Shown: positions 32,204 to 41,750, numbered from the stretch's first letter. The stretch: 64,000 bases of DNA from Mixta gaviniae (GCF_002953195.1 NZ_CP026377.1:3100001-3164000); one strand, 5' to 3'. Notes: generated by a model not told the origin, from the letters alone. A program made the numbers and translations.

Positions 32204-34357
32204 GTGTCACGTACCATTATGCTTATTCCTACCGGCACCAGCGTCGGGTTGACCAGCGTCAGCCTTGGCGTGATCCGTGCGATGGAGCGCAAAGGGGTTC
32301 GCCTCAGCGTGTTCAAACCTATCGCCCAGCCGCGCGCCGGCGGCAATGCGCCTGACCAGACCACCACTATCGTACGTAAAAACTCCTCCATCCCCGCCGC
32401 TGAGCCGCTGCAGATGTCGCGCGTTGAGTCGCTGCTGGGATCCAATCAGCAGGATGTGCTGATGGAGGAGATCATCGCTCGCTACCATGCCAACACGCAG
32501 GACGCCGAAGTGGTGCTGGTGGAAGGCCTGGTGCCGACGCGTAAACATCAGTTCGCCAATGCGCTTAACTACGAAATCGCCAAAACGCTGAACGCGGAGA
32601 TCGTCTTCGTCACGGCGTTAGGCAACGACTCGCCGGCTCAGCTGAAAGAGCGCATCGAACTGACGCAAAGCAGCTTCGGCGGCAGCAAGAATAAAAACAT
32701 CACTGGCGTGATCATCAACAAACTCAACGCGCCGGTGGATGAACAGGGCCGCACCCGTCCCGATCTGTCAGAAATTTTCGACGACTCTACCAAAGCCAGC
32801 GTCGCCAACATCGATCCGAGCCAGCTGTTTGCCAACAGCCCGCTGCCGGTGCTGGGCTGCATTCCCTGGAGTTTCGATCTGATCGCCACCCGCGCCATCG
32901 ATATGAGCCGTCACCTGAACGCGCGCGTGATTAACGAAGGCGAAATTCAGACCCGCCGCGTAAAATCAGTAACCTTCTGCGCACGCAGCCTGCCGCATAT
33001 GCTGGAGCATTTCCGTCCCGGCTCACTGCTGGTGACCTCAGCGGATCGCCCGGATGTGCTGGTCGCCGCCTGCCTCGCCGCGATGAACGGCGTAGAGATC
33101 GGTGCCATCCTGCTGACCGGCGGTTATGAAATTGATGACCGTATTTACAAACTCTGCGAACGCGCGTTCCAGACCGGCCTGCCGGTGTTTATGGTTAACA
33201 CTAATACCTGGCAGACCTCGCTCAGCCTGCAAAGCTTCAACCTGGAAGTGCCGAGCGATGATACGCAGCGCATTGAGAAGGTGCAGGAGTATGTCGCCAG
33301 CCACATCAACAGCGACTGGGTAGAATCGCTGACTGCCGCCTCCGAGCGCAGCCGTCGCCTCTCTCCGCCCGCCTTCCGCTATCAGCTTACCGAGCTGGCG
33401 CGCAAAGCGGGCAAACGCATTGTGCTGCCGGAAGGCGACGAGCCGCGTACCGTGAAGGCTGCAGCGATCTGCGCCGAGCGCGGCATCGCGCAGTGCGTGC
33501 TGCTGGGCAACCCGGACGAGATCCATCGTGTCGCGGCGGCGCAGGGCGTTGAGCTGGGCGCGGGCATTGAAATCGTCGATCCGGAAGAAGCGCGTAACAA
33601 CTATGTGGCGCGCCTGGTCGAGCTGCGTAAAAACAAAGGCATGACCGAAGTGGTGGCGCAGGAGCAGCTGGAAGACAACGTGGTGCTGGGCACCATGATG
33701 CTGGAGCGCGGTGAAGTGGACGGCCTGGTTTCCGGCGCCGTGCATACTACCGCCAACACCATTCGTCCGCCGCTGCAGCTGATTAAAACTGCGCCGAACA
33801 GCTCGCTGGTCTCCTCGGTCTTCTTTATGCTGCTGCCGGAGCAGGTGCTGGTTTATGGCGACTGCGCCATTAACCCGGATCCGACGGCGGAACAGCTGGC
33901 CGAAATCGCCATTCAGTCCGCCGATTCCGCCACGGCGTTCGGCATCGAACCGCGCGTAGCGATGATCTCCTACTCAACCGGCAACTCCGGCGCCGGCAGC
34001 GATGTAGAGAAAGTCCGCGAAGCGACGCGCATCGCGCAGGAAAAACGCCCGGATCTGGTGATCGACGGTCCGCTGCAGTATGACGCGGCGATCATGGAAG
34101 ACGTGGCGAAATCGAAGGCGCCGAACTCTCAGGTCGCCGGTCGCGCGACGGTGTTTATCTTCCCGGATCTTAATACCGGCAACACCACCTACAAGGCGGT
34201 GCAGCGCTCCGCCGATCTGATCTCCATTGGGCCGATGCTGCAGGGGATGCGTAAACCGGTGAACGACCTGTCGCGCGGCGCACTGGTTGACGATATCGTC
34301 TATACCATCGCCCTGACAGCGATTCAGTCTTCACAGGCGCAGGAACAGCAGAGCTAA
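32204..34357 (+). CDS. pta: Pta, phosphate acetyltransferase (long form)
   Basis: Three-domain phosphotransacetylase (717 aa; E. coli 714) converting acetyl-CoA + phosphate to acetyl phosphate. Residues 1-190 form a P-loop-like N-terminal domain ([14 protein letters not shown]), about 220-340 a DRTGG regulatory domain, and about 385-710 the catalytic PTA_PTB domain with LPEGDEPRT and [13 protein letters not shown] terminator follows the stop. Confidence 0.97.
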   Translation: MSRTIMLIPTGTSVGLTSVSLGVIRAMERKGVRLSVFKPIAQPRAGGNAPDQTTTIVRKNSSIPAAEPLQMSRVESLLGSNQQDVLMEEIIARYHANTQDAEVVLVEGLVPTRKHQFANALNYEIAKTLNAEIVFVTALGNDSPAQLKERIELTQSSFGGSKNKNITGVIINKLNAPVDEQGRTRPDLSEIFDDSTKASVANIDPSQLFANSPLPVLGCIPWSFDLIATRAIDMSRHLNARVINEGEIQTRRVKSVTFCARSLPHMLEHFRPGSLLVTSADRPDVLVAACLAAMNGVEIGAILLTGGYEIDDRIYKLCERAFQTGLPVFMVNTNTWQTSLSLQSFNLEVPSDDTQRIEKVQEYVASHINSDWVESLTAASERSRRLSPPAFRYQLTELARKAGKRIVLPEGDEPRTVKAAAICAERGIAQCVLLGNPDEIHRVAAAQGVELGAGIEIVDPEEARNNYVARLVELRKNKGMTEVVAQEQLEDNVVLGTMMLERGEVDGLVSGAVHTTANTIRPPLQLIKTAPNSSLVSSVFFMLLPEQVLVYGDCAINPDPTAEQLAEIAIQSADSATAFGIEPRVAMISYSTGNSGAGSDVEKVREATRIAQEKRPDLVIDGPLQYDAAIMEDVAKSKAPNSQVAGRATVFIFPDLNTGNTTYKAVQRSADLISIGPMLQGMRKPVNDLSRGALVDDIVYTIALTAIQSSQAQEQQS

Positions 34358-34374
34358 GCGGTTCCATCGTCAGA

Positions 34375-34398
34375 GCGGCCTGCGGGCCGCTTTTTTTT
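34375..34398 (+). terminator. ackA-pta terminator
   Basis: Stem GCGGCC/GGCCGC with TGCG loop followed by T8, 18 nt after the pta stop. Confidence 0.92.
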
Positions 34399-34734
34399 GC
34401 CCTGCTCCCGCCGTCCTCTTGCCGCCGGTTCGCCGTGCCGCCTGCTTCCCGCGCCTGAAATATCGACAACCCGCCAGCCTGGCCGGATATAAAACACCCT
34501 TTTAATTAAGCCTTAATAAGGCCACGCTTAAATATTAAAAATGCGTTAAAAGTAAACGAAGCGGTAACTATTTAGTTTATTTTCTGTCGCAAATTATGAA
34601 ATTATTTTGGTCAAATCGCTATTCCCTAACTAGCCTTAAGTTGCCTGAAATAAGAGGTATCACTATTTTTCACGCAAGTTGAAAGATTAATTCTGTGGCA
34701 ACGGCTTAAAAGATAAGGATAGGGAGTAAATATT
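34399..34734 (+). promoter_or_regulatory. AT-rich upstream region of the unknown membrane gene
   Basis: Gene-free 336 nt with a sharp fall in GC between 34490 and 34720. It must hold the promoter for the gene at 34735. TAAGGATAGGGAG (about 34714-34726) includes its ribosome site. No operator could be assigned. Confidence 0.45.
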
Positions 34735-35766
34735 ATGAGTGAACATCCTGAACATCTCCGCAACCGGCACGACGCAGCCTGGGTGGACTCAGTGAATGGT
34801 GTACCGCTGAAGCGCATTTCATGGAGCGCTATCTTTGCTGGCGTTATCAGTTCCGTGGTGATCCACCTGTTATTGACCTTACTGGGCACCGCCGTTGGCA
34901 CATCCAGTATCGATCCGCTGCATGAGCAAAATCCGCTGGATGGCATCGGCACCGGCGCGGCAATCTGGACCGGCATCAGTATGCTGATTTCCATCGCCGT
35001 CGGCGCCTGGGTCAGCGGCCGTCTGGCACAACGTGAAGGCATGCTGCACGGTCTGTTAATGTTCGGCGTTAACACGCTGTTCAGCGTCTGGCTGGCAGTG
35101 ACGCTGGTCAACTACACCATGAGCGGCGCGATGAACGTGATGGGTGCTGGTTTAAATGCCATGGGCAGCACGATTTCTGCCGTTGCGCCAAAAGCGACGC
35201 AAATGGCGCAGGATAAGCTGCAGGAAAGCGGCATCAACCTGAACGATTTGCAGAATGAACTGGAAACCACGCTGCGTCAGACCGGTAAACCAGAACTGCA
35301 GCCGGAAAACCTGCAAAATGATGCGCAGAATGCGGCAAACAGCGCGCAGAATCAGGCGCAGTCTACCGCTAATAATCCGCAAAACGCCGATACCGATATT
35401 ACCAACTGGGTGAAAGGCTTAATTAACAGCAATCAGGATACCCTGCAGGCTGCTGACCGCGACGCGCTGAAAAACATTATTAAAGCGCGCACCGGTAAAA
35501 CCGATGCCGAAGCGGAGCAGATTGTTGCTCAGACAGAAAAAAGCTATCAGCAGGCGCGTCAGAAATATAACGAGCTGAAACAGCAGGCGGAGCAAAAAGC
35601 GCGCGAAGCCGCTGATAAAGCCGCTGCTGCGACCGCAAAAGCCAGCTGGTTCGCCTTCTTTATGATGATTATCGAAGCGATCCTGGCCGGTGTGATGGGT
35701 ATGGTTGGTCGTCGTACGCAACCGCGTCAGGTGCTGAGCCATCAGCGTCCGACCAAACGTGACTAA
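34735..35766 (+). CDS. Unrecognised membrane protein with Q/N-rich middle and coiled coil
   Basis: A 343-residue protein I cannot assign to a characterised family. Three hydrophobic helices are seen at about 29-55, 69-96 and 104-126. Then follows a long polar part with a Q/N/A-rich tract (about 185-225), a KYNELKQQAEQKAREAADKAAA coiled-coil segment (about 280-302) and a last membrane helix (about 305-330, WFAFFMMIIEAILAGVMGMVG), ending in a basic tail. This topology suggests a soluble loop held between membrane anchors. The ATG at 34735 has AGGGAG upstream. It is monocistronic: pta's terminator lies before it and a strong one after it. A cell-envelope or stress role is plausible but not shown. 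Confidence 0.75.
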   Translation: MSEHPEHLRNRHDAAWVDSVNGVPLKRISWSAIFAGVISSVVIHLLLTLLGTAVGTSSIDPLHEQNPLDGIGTGAAIWTGISMLISIAVGAWVSGRLAQREGMLHGLLMFGVNTLFSVWLAVTLVNYTMSGAMNVMGAGLNAMGSTISAVAPKATQMAQDKLQESGINLNDLQNELETTLRQTGKPELQPENLQNDAQNAANSAQNQAQSTANNPQNADTDITNWVKGLINSNQDTLQAADRDALKNIIKARTGKTDAEAEQIVAQTEKSYQQARQKYNELKQQAEQKAREAADKAAAATAKASWFAFFMMIIEAILAGVMGMVGRRTQPRQVLSHQRPTKRD

Positions 35767-35782
35767 CACCTTTCGTCAGTAA

Positions 35783-35803
35783 GCCGCCTCTGCGGGAGGC
35801 GGC
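35783..35803 (+). other. Hairpin after the unknown membrane gene
   Basis: Perfect 8-bp stem GCCGCCTC/GAGGCGGC with a TGCGG loop, 16 nt after the stop, without T-run. It is the first of two consecutive hairpins; the second is a clear terminator. Confidence 0.6.
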
Positions 35804-35814
35804 CTCAGTAAGAT

Positions 35815-35842
35815 AAGGCGACCTGCGGGTCGCCTTCTTTTT
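35815..35842 (+). terminator. Terminator after the unknown membrane gene
   Basis: Stem AAGGCGACC/GGTCGCCTT with a TGCG loop followed by CTTTTTG. Confidence 0.85.
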
Positions 35843-35883
35843 GCGTGCGGCCGGCCTTTGACCTGCGATATGCCCTGCGCCGC

Positions 35884-36837
35884 TTACAGTAACTCCCGCG
35901 CCGCGATGACGATATCGTGCGCCGTCAGGCCATACTCCCGCTGCAAAAAATCCTGTGTGCCGACCTGGCCGTAACGCTCTTTCACGCCGACGCGGCGCAT
36001 CGGCGTCGGACAGCTTTCTGCCAGTACCTCCGCCACCGCTGAGCCCAGGCCGTTATGAATGCTGTGGTTTTCACAGGTGACGATACGCCCGGTTTTGGCT
36101 CCGTAGCGCGCGATCAGCGCGCGATCCACCGGCTTCAGGGTAAACATATCGATCACCGCCGCGCTGACGCCCTCGCGCTCCAGCTGGCGCGCCGCCGCCA
36201 GCGCTTCCGCCACCATAATGCCGTTGGCTATTAGGGTGATATCTTCGCCGTCGCGCAGCAGGTTGCCTTTGCCAATGGTAAAATCAGAGCCTGGCGCGTA
36301 AATACTCGGCGCCTGCTTACGAATGGTGCGAACCCAGTAAAAACCGTCAAGATCGATAAGCTGATGCAGCAGATCCCTGAACATCACCGCATCGGTCGCC
36401 TCCAGCACCACCGCGTGCGCCAGCCCGCGCACGATGCCCATATCCTCAAACGACATATGGGTGCCGCCGTTATGGCAGGCGGTAACGCCCGCATCGGAAG
36501 CGATCACTTTGACGTTGTTGCGCTGGTAGTCCAGCGCCATAAACAGCTGGTCAAAGCAGCGGCGGCTGGCAAAGGCGGTGAAGGTATGCACAAACGGCCT
36601 GCGTCCGGTCAGCGCCAGCCCGGCGGCGGTGCCGATGACGTTGGCCTCCATAATGCCGCAGTTAATTACATGCTGCGGATAGTCGCGCGCCACGCCGTCC
36701 ATCGCCATTGAACTCATCAGATCCGCCTCCAGCGCGATAATCGGGCTTCCCGCCTCAATCTGCTGCGCCACGAAGCCGGCATAGACCTTGCGCATCTCCA
36801 TCGCGTCTTGTTGTCCTACAGGTGCGACCTTAATCAT
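35884..36837 (-). CDS. Split transketolase, C-terminal subunit
   Basis: Pyrimidine-binding plus C-terminal domains of a thiamine-diphosphate transketolase (317 aa). The ThDP-activating glutamate is E64 in NCGIMEANVIGTAAGLAL. The phosphate-site loop GGTHMSFEDMGIVRG is present. Read as the partner of the N-terminal subunit directly upstream; the two frames overlap by 8 nt and this one has its own GGAGG 6 nt before its ATG. Split transketolases often act in specialised sugar routes (for example apulose-4-phosphate or sulfo-sugar pathways). The donor here is unknown. Last gene of a five-gene PTS operon. Confidence 0.9.
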   Translation of the reverse strand: MIKVAPVGQQDAMEMRKVYAGFVAQQIEAGSPIIALEADLMSSMAMDGVARDYPQHVINCGIMEANVIGTAAGLALTGRRPFVHTFTAFASRRCFDQLFMALDYQRNNVKVIASDAGVTACHNGGTHMSFEDMGIVRGLAHAVVLEATDAVMFRDLLHQLIDLDGFYWVRTIRKQAPSIYAPGSDFTIGKGNLLRDGEDITLIANGIMVAEALAAARQLEREGVSAAVIDMFTLKPVDRALIARYGAKTGRIVTCENHSIHNGLGSAVAEVLAESCPTPMRRVGVKERYGQVGTQDFLQREYGLTAHDIVIAARELL

Positions 36838-37660
36838 GGGCGGCCTCCAGCTGACGAATGGTGTCGTTAAGCGCCTCTCTCATCTCATCGGTCAGACGCA
36901 GGTGGTGGGAATTGCTTAACTGCTCCAGATAGGGCACGCCCTGCCCTTTTACGCTATCGAGGATCACCACGCGCGGCCTTGCCTCTCTGGGCGGCGTCGG
37001 CTGCACCGCCGCCAGCAGCCCGGCGATGTCGTCCCCCCTGACGGTGACGGCATCGAAGCCGAAGGCGCGGAATTTCCCTTCGAGATCGAAGGCGCAGATG
37101 ATCTCATCCAGCTCACCGTCGAGCTGCTGTTTGTTCCAGTCGACGAAGATCGTCAGGTTATTCAGCCGGTGATGGGCGATAAACTGAAACGCCTCCCAGC
37201 ACTGCCCCTCGTTAAGCTCGCCGTCGCCGACAATGCAGAACACCCGGTTCGGCCGCCCCGCCAGCCGGTGTGACAGCGCCATGCCGCCAGCGATGGAGAT
37301 CCCCTGTCCCAGCGAGCCGGTGGTGGCGTCCACACCGCGGGTTTTCAGCCGGTCCGGGTGGCTCGGCAGGCGCGTGCCGTTCTGGTTCAGCGTATTCAGC
37401 TCCGCCAGCGGAAAGTAGCCCTTGATCGCCAGCGTGCTGTAGAGCGCCGGGCCGGCGTGCCCTTTTGACAGCACAAAGTAGTCGCGCTCCGGCCAGTCTG
37501 GATCGGCCGGGTCGATTTTCATCACGGCGCCATACAGCACCGCCAGCGTTTCCACCACCGACATGCTGCCGCCGTAATGGCCGAAGCCCAGCTGCGTGAG
37601 CGATTTAAGGGTGGCGAGGCGGATTTCGCGCGCCAGCCGGGTGACATCTTTTACATTCAT
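36830..37660 (-). CDS. Split transketolase, N-terminal subunit
   Basis: Pyrophosphate-binding half of transketolase (276 aa). The Mg/ThDP motif GDGELNEGQCWEAF starts at about 145 and ends at VDWN (N176). The substrate-site histidines lie in SKGHAGPALY and in RLPSHPDR. TGSLGQGIS is also present. Its ATG overlaps the IIC stop by 4 nt and its end overlaps the C-subunit gene, so stoichiometric translation of the two halves is likely. Confidence 0.9.
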   Translation of the reverse strand: MNVKDVTRLAREIRLATLKSLTQLGFGHYGGSMSVVETLAVLYGAVMKIDPADPDWPERDYFVLSKGHAGPALYSTLAIKGYFPLAELNTLNQNGTRLPSHPDRLKTRGVDATTGSLGQGISIAGGMALSHRLAGRPNRVFCIVGDGELNEGQCWEAFQFIAHHRLNNLTIFVDWNKQQLDGELDEIICAFDLEGKFRAFGFDAVTVRGDDIAGLLAAVQPTPPREARPRVVILDSVKGQGVPYLEQLSNSHHLRLTDEMREALNDTIRQLEAAHD

Positions 37661-39048
37661 GGTTTGACTCCGGTATTTTCCTGCGCCCCGCCAGCCGCAG
37701 TTTTGCTTTTTGCGAAGAGGTTGTAGGCCACCAGCAGCGCGAACAGCGCCATAACCAGCCCGGTAATCGCCAGCGGCGACAGGTAACGCGCTAAATTGCC
37801 CAGCACAATGCCGATAACGCCGAAGTCAGCGTCGGAGAAGGTGGTATTGGCAAAGCCGATCGCCCCCAGCACCGGCAGCAGCAGCACCGGCAGGAAAGTG
37901 ATCAACAGGCCGTTGGCGAAGGCGCCAATCATCGCGCCGCGCCGTCCGCCGGTCGCGTTGCCAAATACGCCCGCGGTGGCGCCGGTAAAGAAATGCGGCA
38001 CCACGCCGGGCAGGATCAACACCAGAGCCATCTGTCCCAGCAGAAACAGCCCCACCAGACCACCGAGAAAGCTGAACAGAAAGCCGATCAGTACCGCGTT
38101 TGGGGCATAGGGATAGACCACCGGGCAATCGAGCGCGGGACGCGCATTCGGCACCAGCTTTTCTGAGAAGCCGGTAAACGCCGGCACGATTTCCGCCAGT
38201 ATCAGGCGCACGCCCTGCAGGATGATAAACACCCCGGCCGCGAAGGTGATCGCCATGATGATGGCGTAGACCAGATAGTGCTGGCCGCCGCTGAAGGCGC
38301 TTTCGACATACGCGCGTCCGGCGCTGACCGCCATGATCAAATAGATAATCATCATGGTCAGGGAGATGGAGATCGAGCTGTCGCGCAGGAAGCTAAGGTT
38401 TTTCGGCAGGTTCATCTCTTCGGTAGAGCGCGAACCCTTGCCGCATCGGCTGCCGATCCAGCCGGCCAGCACGTAACCCAGCGTGCCGAAGTGGCCGAAG
38501 GCGATATCGTCCGTGCCGGTGATGCGCTTCATATAACGCTGCGCCAGCGCCGGAAAGAAGGCCATCACCAGCCCCAGGATCAGCGAGCCGGTAAACACCA
38601 AACTTACCCCCGTAAAGCCGGCAACGGAGAGAATGACGCCGATCATGCAGGCCATATAAAAGGTGTGATGCCCGGTGAGGAAAATATATTTCAGGCGCGT
38701 AAAGCGGGCGACAATAATATTCGCCACCATGCCGAACGCCATGATCAGCGCGGTAGAGGCGCCATATTTTTCCAGCGCAATCGAGACAATCGCTTCGTTA
38801 TTAGGAATGATCCCCTGAATATTAAAGGCGTGTTCAAACATGCCGCCGAGCGGATTCAGCGATCCGACCAGTACCGTTGCGCCGCCGCCCAGCACAATAA
38901 AGCCAAGAATGGTTTTAATGGTGCCTTTCACCACGTCCGAAAACGCTTTTTTCTGGGCGACCAGGCCAATTAAGGCGATTAAGCCGACCAGCACCGAGGG
39001 CACTTTAAGAATATCCACCACAAAATTCAGCGTTTCAAAAATAAACAT
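37657..39048 (-). CDS. PTS system ascorbate-type IIC component (UlaA/SgaT family)
   Basis: Polytopic sugar permease of the AG (ascorbate-galactitol) PTS superfamily (463 aa). About 11-12 hydrophobic helices can be traced, with conserved GHHTFYMACMIGVIL and HFFTGATAGVFGNATGGRRGAMIGAF loops. The ATG at 39048 is set by GAGG 5 nt upstream; an upstream GTG adds two residues. UlaA itself takes L-ascorbate, but this operon lacks ulaD/E/F-type enzymes and carries transketolase instead, so the substrate is probably different. It overlaps the transketolase gene by 4 nt. Confidence 0.9.
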   Translation of the reverse strand: MFIFETLNFVVDILKVPSVLVGLIALIGLVAQKKAFSDVVKGTIKTILGFIVLGGGATVLVGSLNPLGGMFEHAFNIQGIIPNNEAIVSIALEKYGASTALIMAFGMVANIIVARFTRLKYIFLTGHHTFYMACMIGVILSVAGFTGVSLVFTGSLILGLVMAFFPALAQRYMKRITGTDDIAFGHFGTLGYVLAGWIGSRCGKGSRSTEEMNLPKNLSFLRDSSISISLTMMIIYLIMAVSAGRAYVESAFSGGQHYLVYAIIMAITFAAGVFIILQGVRLILAEIVPAFTGFSEKLVPNARPALDCPVVYPYAPNAVLIGFLFSFLGGLVGLFLLGQMALVLILPGVVPHFFTGATAGVFGNATGGRRGAMIGAFANGLLITFLPVLLLPVLGAIGFANTTFSDADFGVIGIVLGNLARYLSPLAITGLVMALFALLVAYNLFAKSKTAAGGAQENTGVKP

Positions 39049-39141
39049 AGCCACCTCACCGCAGAGGCGTCATTTGTTATGCTGCTTTGCGACGGCCGGA
39101 GAGGCGTTCAGCGGCCGTCCCGGCGCAGCACCGATGACGGG

Positions 39142-39414
39142 TTAGTGTTGGTCGAACCAGGCGCGCAGCTGCGTTTCCAGTTCATTGATGTCGATGATGT
39201 TATTGATCACCACCAGCTGGCTGGCCGGCACGCTGGCGCTGGCGGCGATATCTTTCGCCATTACGAAGAGATCCGCCGCGCCGGGCGTGGCCGAAGAGAG
39301 ATCGGAATGTTCAACCTCCGCCTCCCTCTCCAGCTTTTTCAGCACCTTTTTAATGTTCATTTCGACCATAAAACTGCTGCCCAGGCCGGAGCCGCAAATC
39401 GCCATAATTTTCAT
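39142..39414 (-). CDS. PTS system IIB component (SgaB/UlaB type)
   Basis: Small cytosolic phosphocarrier (90 aa). The phosphocysteine loop is CGSGLGSSF with Cys7. The ATG at 39414 was chosen because AAGG lies 8 nt upstream and the family starts directly with the MKIMAICGSG strand. It hands phosphate from IIA to the sugar bound by IIC, which is encoded next downstream after a gap of about 90 nt. Confidence 0.9.
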   Translation of the reverse strand: MKIMAICGSGLGSSFMVEMNIKKVLKKLEREAEVEHSDLSSATPGAADLFVMAKDIAASASVPASQLVVINNIIDINELETQLRAWFDQH

Positions 39415-39493
39415 TGCCGTCACCTTTTTTAAACAGAGAGCATCCGCATCACGCCAGGGCGTAATGTGCCGAAAACAGGTTTGCGAAATTAAT

Positions 39494-39937
39494 TCAGAAG
39501 CGCGCGATAATGGTTTTTATCTCCTCTAAGGTTCTCGCCTGATGCAATTGCTGCATATCCTCATCGCTGGAAAATAACGCCGCCAGCGCGGCGATCATTT
39601 CGATATGGCTGTGTTTATCGGGCGCGGCGAGCATCACGATAATATCCACCGGATCGAACGCCCCGGCGCCGAAGGCGACGCCGCGATCCAGCTTCAGCAG
39701 CGACAGCCCAGGCCCTTTCGCCCCCTCTTCAGGCCGCGCGTGGGGCATCGCCAGGCCCGGCGCCAGCACATAGTAAGGTCCCAGCCGGCGATGCTGATCG
39801 ACAATCGCCGTCACGTAGTCGGGGGTAATTACCTCTGACGCCAGCAGCGGCCCGGCGCAGAGTTCCAGCGCCTGTGGCCATGTCTCCACGCTGTCGCGCC
39901 GCATGAGGGTGGCATCATTCAGCCAGTTGTTAAGCAC
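39494..39937 (-). CDS. PTS system IIA component (mannitol/fructose/ascorbate type)
   Basis: Phosphocarrier domain (147 aa) of the PTS_EIIA_2 fold. The phospho-accepting histidine is H66 in GLAMPHARPEEGA, followed by the conserved DPVDIIVMLAAPDKHSHIEMIAALA strand-helix. First gene of the operon IIA-IIB-IIC-TktN-TktC. The region upstream to the divergent LacI-type gene holds two palindromic operators. Confidence 0.9.
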   Translation of the reverse strand: MLNNWLNDATLMRRDSVETWPQALELCAGPLLASEVITPDYVTAIVDQHRRLGPYYVLAPGLAMPHARPEEGAKGPGLSLLKLDRGVAFGAGAFDPVDIIVMLAAPDKHSHIEMIAALAALFSSDEDMQQLHQARTLEEIKTIIARF

Positions 39938-40015
39938 GCTTCTCTCCCGCCATGTTGCCTAAGGTGAGCAAACTTTATGCAAGAAACCGGCGACTAACCG
40001 TGATCTCAACTGCAA

Positions 40016-40029
40016 AGATAGCGCTACCA
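40016..40029. promoter_or_regulatory. Candidate LacI-type operator O2
   Basis: AGATAGCGCTACCA: differs from a perfect palindrome by few bases and shares GATAGCGCTA with the operator at 40050. Its centre is 34 bp (about three helical turns) from that of the other site, on the side of the PTS operon. Typical arrangement for a dimeric or looping LacI-family repressor. Confidence 0.65.
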
Positions 40030-40049
40030 ACAGGCAAGATGCAGAATTG

Positions 40050-40063
40050 TGATAGCGCTATCA
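40050..40063. promoter_or_regulatory. Candidate LacI-type operator O1 (perfect palindrome)
   Basis: TGATAGCGCTATCA, perfectly symmetric with a central GC as in LacI-family operators. It lies between the divergent PTS operon and the regulator gene, about 110 nt from each start. Assigned to the adjacent regulator by position and form. Confidence 0.75.
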
Positions 40064-40171
40064 AATTTCAATCACCGGGTGAATTCACAGAAAAAAAAGG
40101 AAGTTAGGGCGTATACTCCCTGACTCGTAACGCGAAGGAAGACAATCCGCGTCTGGTCTGCAGGAAAGTGT

Positions 40172-41191
40172 ATGTCTCTAACCCGAAAACGACGTAGTAC
40201 CGGTAAGGTGACGATTGCCGATGTCGCGCAGCTTGCCGGCGTAGGCACCATGACCGTTTCCCGTGCGCTGCGCACGCCTGAACAGGTTTCTGATAAGCTG
40301 CGGGAAAAAATCGAAGCGGCGGTGCGTGAACTGGGCTATATGCCTAACCTTGCCGCCAGCGCGCTGGCCTCGGCTTCTTCATGGACCATCGCCATGGTGG
40401 TGCCAAATCTCGCCGAAGCGGGCTGTTCCGACATGTTCGCCGGCCTTCAGCAGGTGCTGCAGCCCGCCGGCTATCAGATTATGCTGGCGGAGTCGCAGCA
40501 TCGGCTGGAGCAGGAAGAGAAGCTGCTGGAAACGCTGCTCGCCTCCAATATCGCCGCCGCCATCTTGCTGAGTGTTGAACACAGCGATACCGTGCGCCAC
40601 TGGCTGCAAAACGCCTCGATTCCGGTGATGGAGATGGGCGCGATGCGCGCCGATCCGCTTGATATGAATATCGGCATCGACAATAGCGCCGCGATGTATG
40701 AACTCACCGAGATGGTGATCCAACGCGGCTATGAAAATATTGGCCTGCTGTGCGCCAACCAGGAGCAGTGGATTTTCCAGCAGCATCTGCAGGGCTGGTA
40801 CCGGGCCATGCTGCGCCACCATTTGTCGCCGAACCGGGTGATCAACGCCGCCCTGCCGCCTACCTTCTCTACCGGCGCATCGCAGCTGCCGGAGTTTCTG
40901 CTGGCGTGGCCCGAGCTGGATGCGCTGGTCTGCGTCTCCGACGAGCTGGCGTGCGGCGCGCTGTATGAGTGTCAGCGCAGGCGGATTAAGGTGCCGGACG
41001 AGCTGGCGGTGGTGGGATTCGGCGACAGCGACGTCAGCCGGGTGTGTCAGCCGCCGCTAACCACAATGGCGGTGCCGCACCGGAAGATCGGTATCGAAGC
41101 CGGACGCGCGCTGCTGGCGCGACTGAATGGCGGAGACTGGAGCGATCGCAAGCCGATCGTCTCCAGCCTCTGTTTGCGGGACAGCTGCTGA
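40172..41191 (+). CDS. LacI/GntR-type repressor of the transketolase-PTS operon
   Basis: LacI-family regulator (339 aa). The helix-turn-helix is at about 14-35 (VTIADVAQLAGVGTMTVSRALR), followed by the hinge helix motif NLAASALAS. The periplasmic-binding-like effector domain occupies the rest. The N-terminal region resembles the GntR/IdnR gluconate branch, which bind sugar acids or phosphosugars. The ATG has AGGA 6 nt upstream. Divergent from the PTS genes with two operator-like palindromes between, so it most likely controls them and itself. It meets yfcD tail to tail across 4 nt. Confidence 0.92.
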   Translation: MSLTRKRRSTGKVTIADVAQLAGVGTMTVSRALRTPEQVSDKLREKIEAAVRELGYMPNLAASALASASSWTIAMVVPNLAEAGCSDMFAGLQQVLQPAGYQIMLAESQHRLEQEEKLLETLLASNIAAAILLSVEHSDTVRHWLQNASIPVMEMGAMRADPLDMNIGIDNSAAMYELTEMVIQRGYENIGLLCANQEQWIFQQHLQGWYRAMLRHHLSPNRVINAALPPTFSTGASQLPEFLLAWPELDALVCVSDELACGALYECQRRRIKVPDELAVVGFGDSDVSRVCQPPLTTMAVPHRKIGIEAGRALLARLNGGDWSDRKPIVSSLCLRDSC

Positions 41192-41195
41192 GACT

Positions 41196-41750
41196 TTACT
41201 CCGTCTCCTCCGGCTTTTTCTGTTTCGCCGGTTCGTTCTTGGCGTTGCGGCTCATCCACAACGAGAGCGCCTTCAGCGAATCGGGCGTGAACTCGTCGCA
41301 GCGGGCAGTGATCTCCTCCGGCGTTAGCCAGAACACCTCATCCACCTCTTCCGGCTGCATGGCGAACGGGCCGTGCGACACGCAGCTGAACAGCCCGCCC
41401 CAGACGCGGCAATGCTCATCCTCAAAATAGAACTGGCCATGCTCGGCGAAAGGCACGGCGGCAATTCCCAGTTCCTCTTCCGCTTCCCGCCGCGCGGAAT
41501 CCAGAATCGCCTCCCCACTCTGCACCACGCCGCCTGCGGTGGCATCCAGCATGCCGGGCAGGAAATCCTTACTTTCGGTACGGCGCTGCACCAGAATCTT
41601 ACCCATGCCGTCATGCACCACGATGTAGGTAGCGCGATGACGCAAACGTTGTGCCCGCATCTGGGCGCGGCTGGACTGAGCGATAACCTCGTTATCTTCG
41701 CTAACGATGTCTACCCATTCAGTGCCGGCATCCTGACTATGCTCCACCAT
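41196..41750 (-). CDS. yfcD: YfcD, Nudix hydrolase
   Basis: Nudix hydrolase (184 aa; E. coli 180). The Nudix box is intact at residues 74-96: G(G)VVQSGE, then [12 protein letters not shown], with the REXXEE glutamates that bind metal. The N-terminal [16 protein letters not shown] segment is as in the isopentenyl-diphosphate-isomerase-like Nudix branch. Substrate not established. The ATG at 41750 has AGGA 6 nt upstream; a longer frame starting at 41828 lacks one. Confidence 0.93.
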   Translation of the reverse strand: MVEHSQDAGTEWVDIVSEDNEVIAQSSRAQMRAQRLRHRATYIVVHDGMGKILVQRRTESKDFLPGMLDATAGGVVQSGEAILDSARREAEEELGIAAVPFAEHGQFYFEDEHCRVWGGLFSCVSHGPFAMQPEEVDEVFWLTPEEITARCDEFTPDSLKALSLWMSRNAKNEPAKQKKPEETE

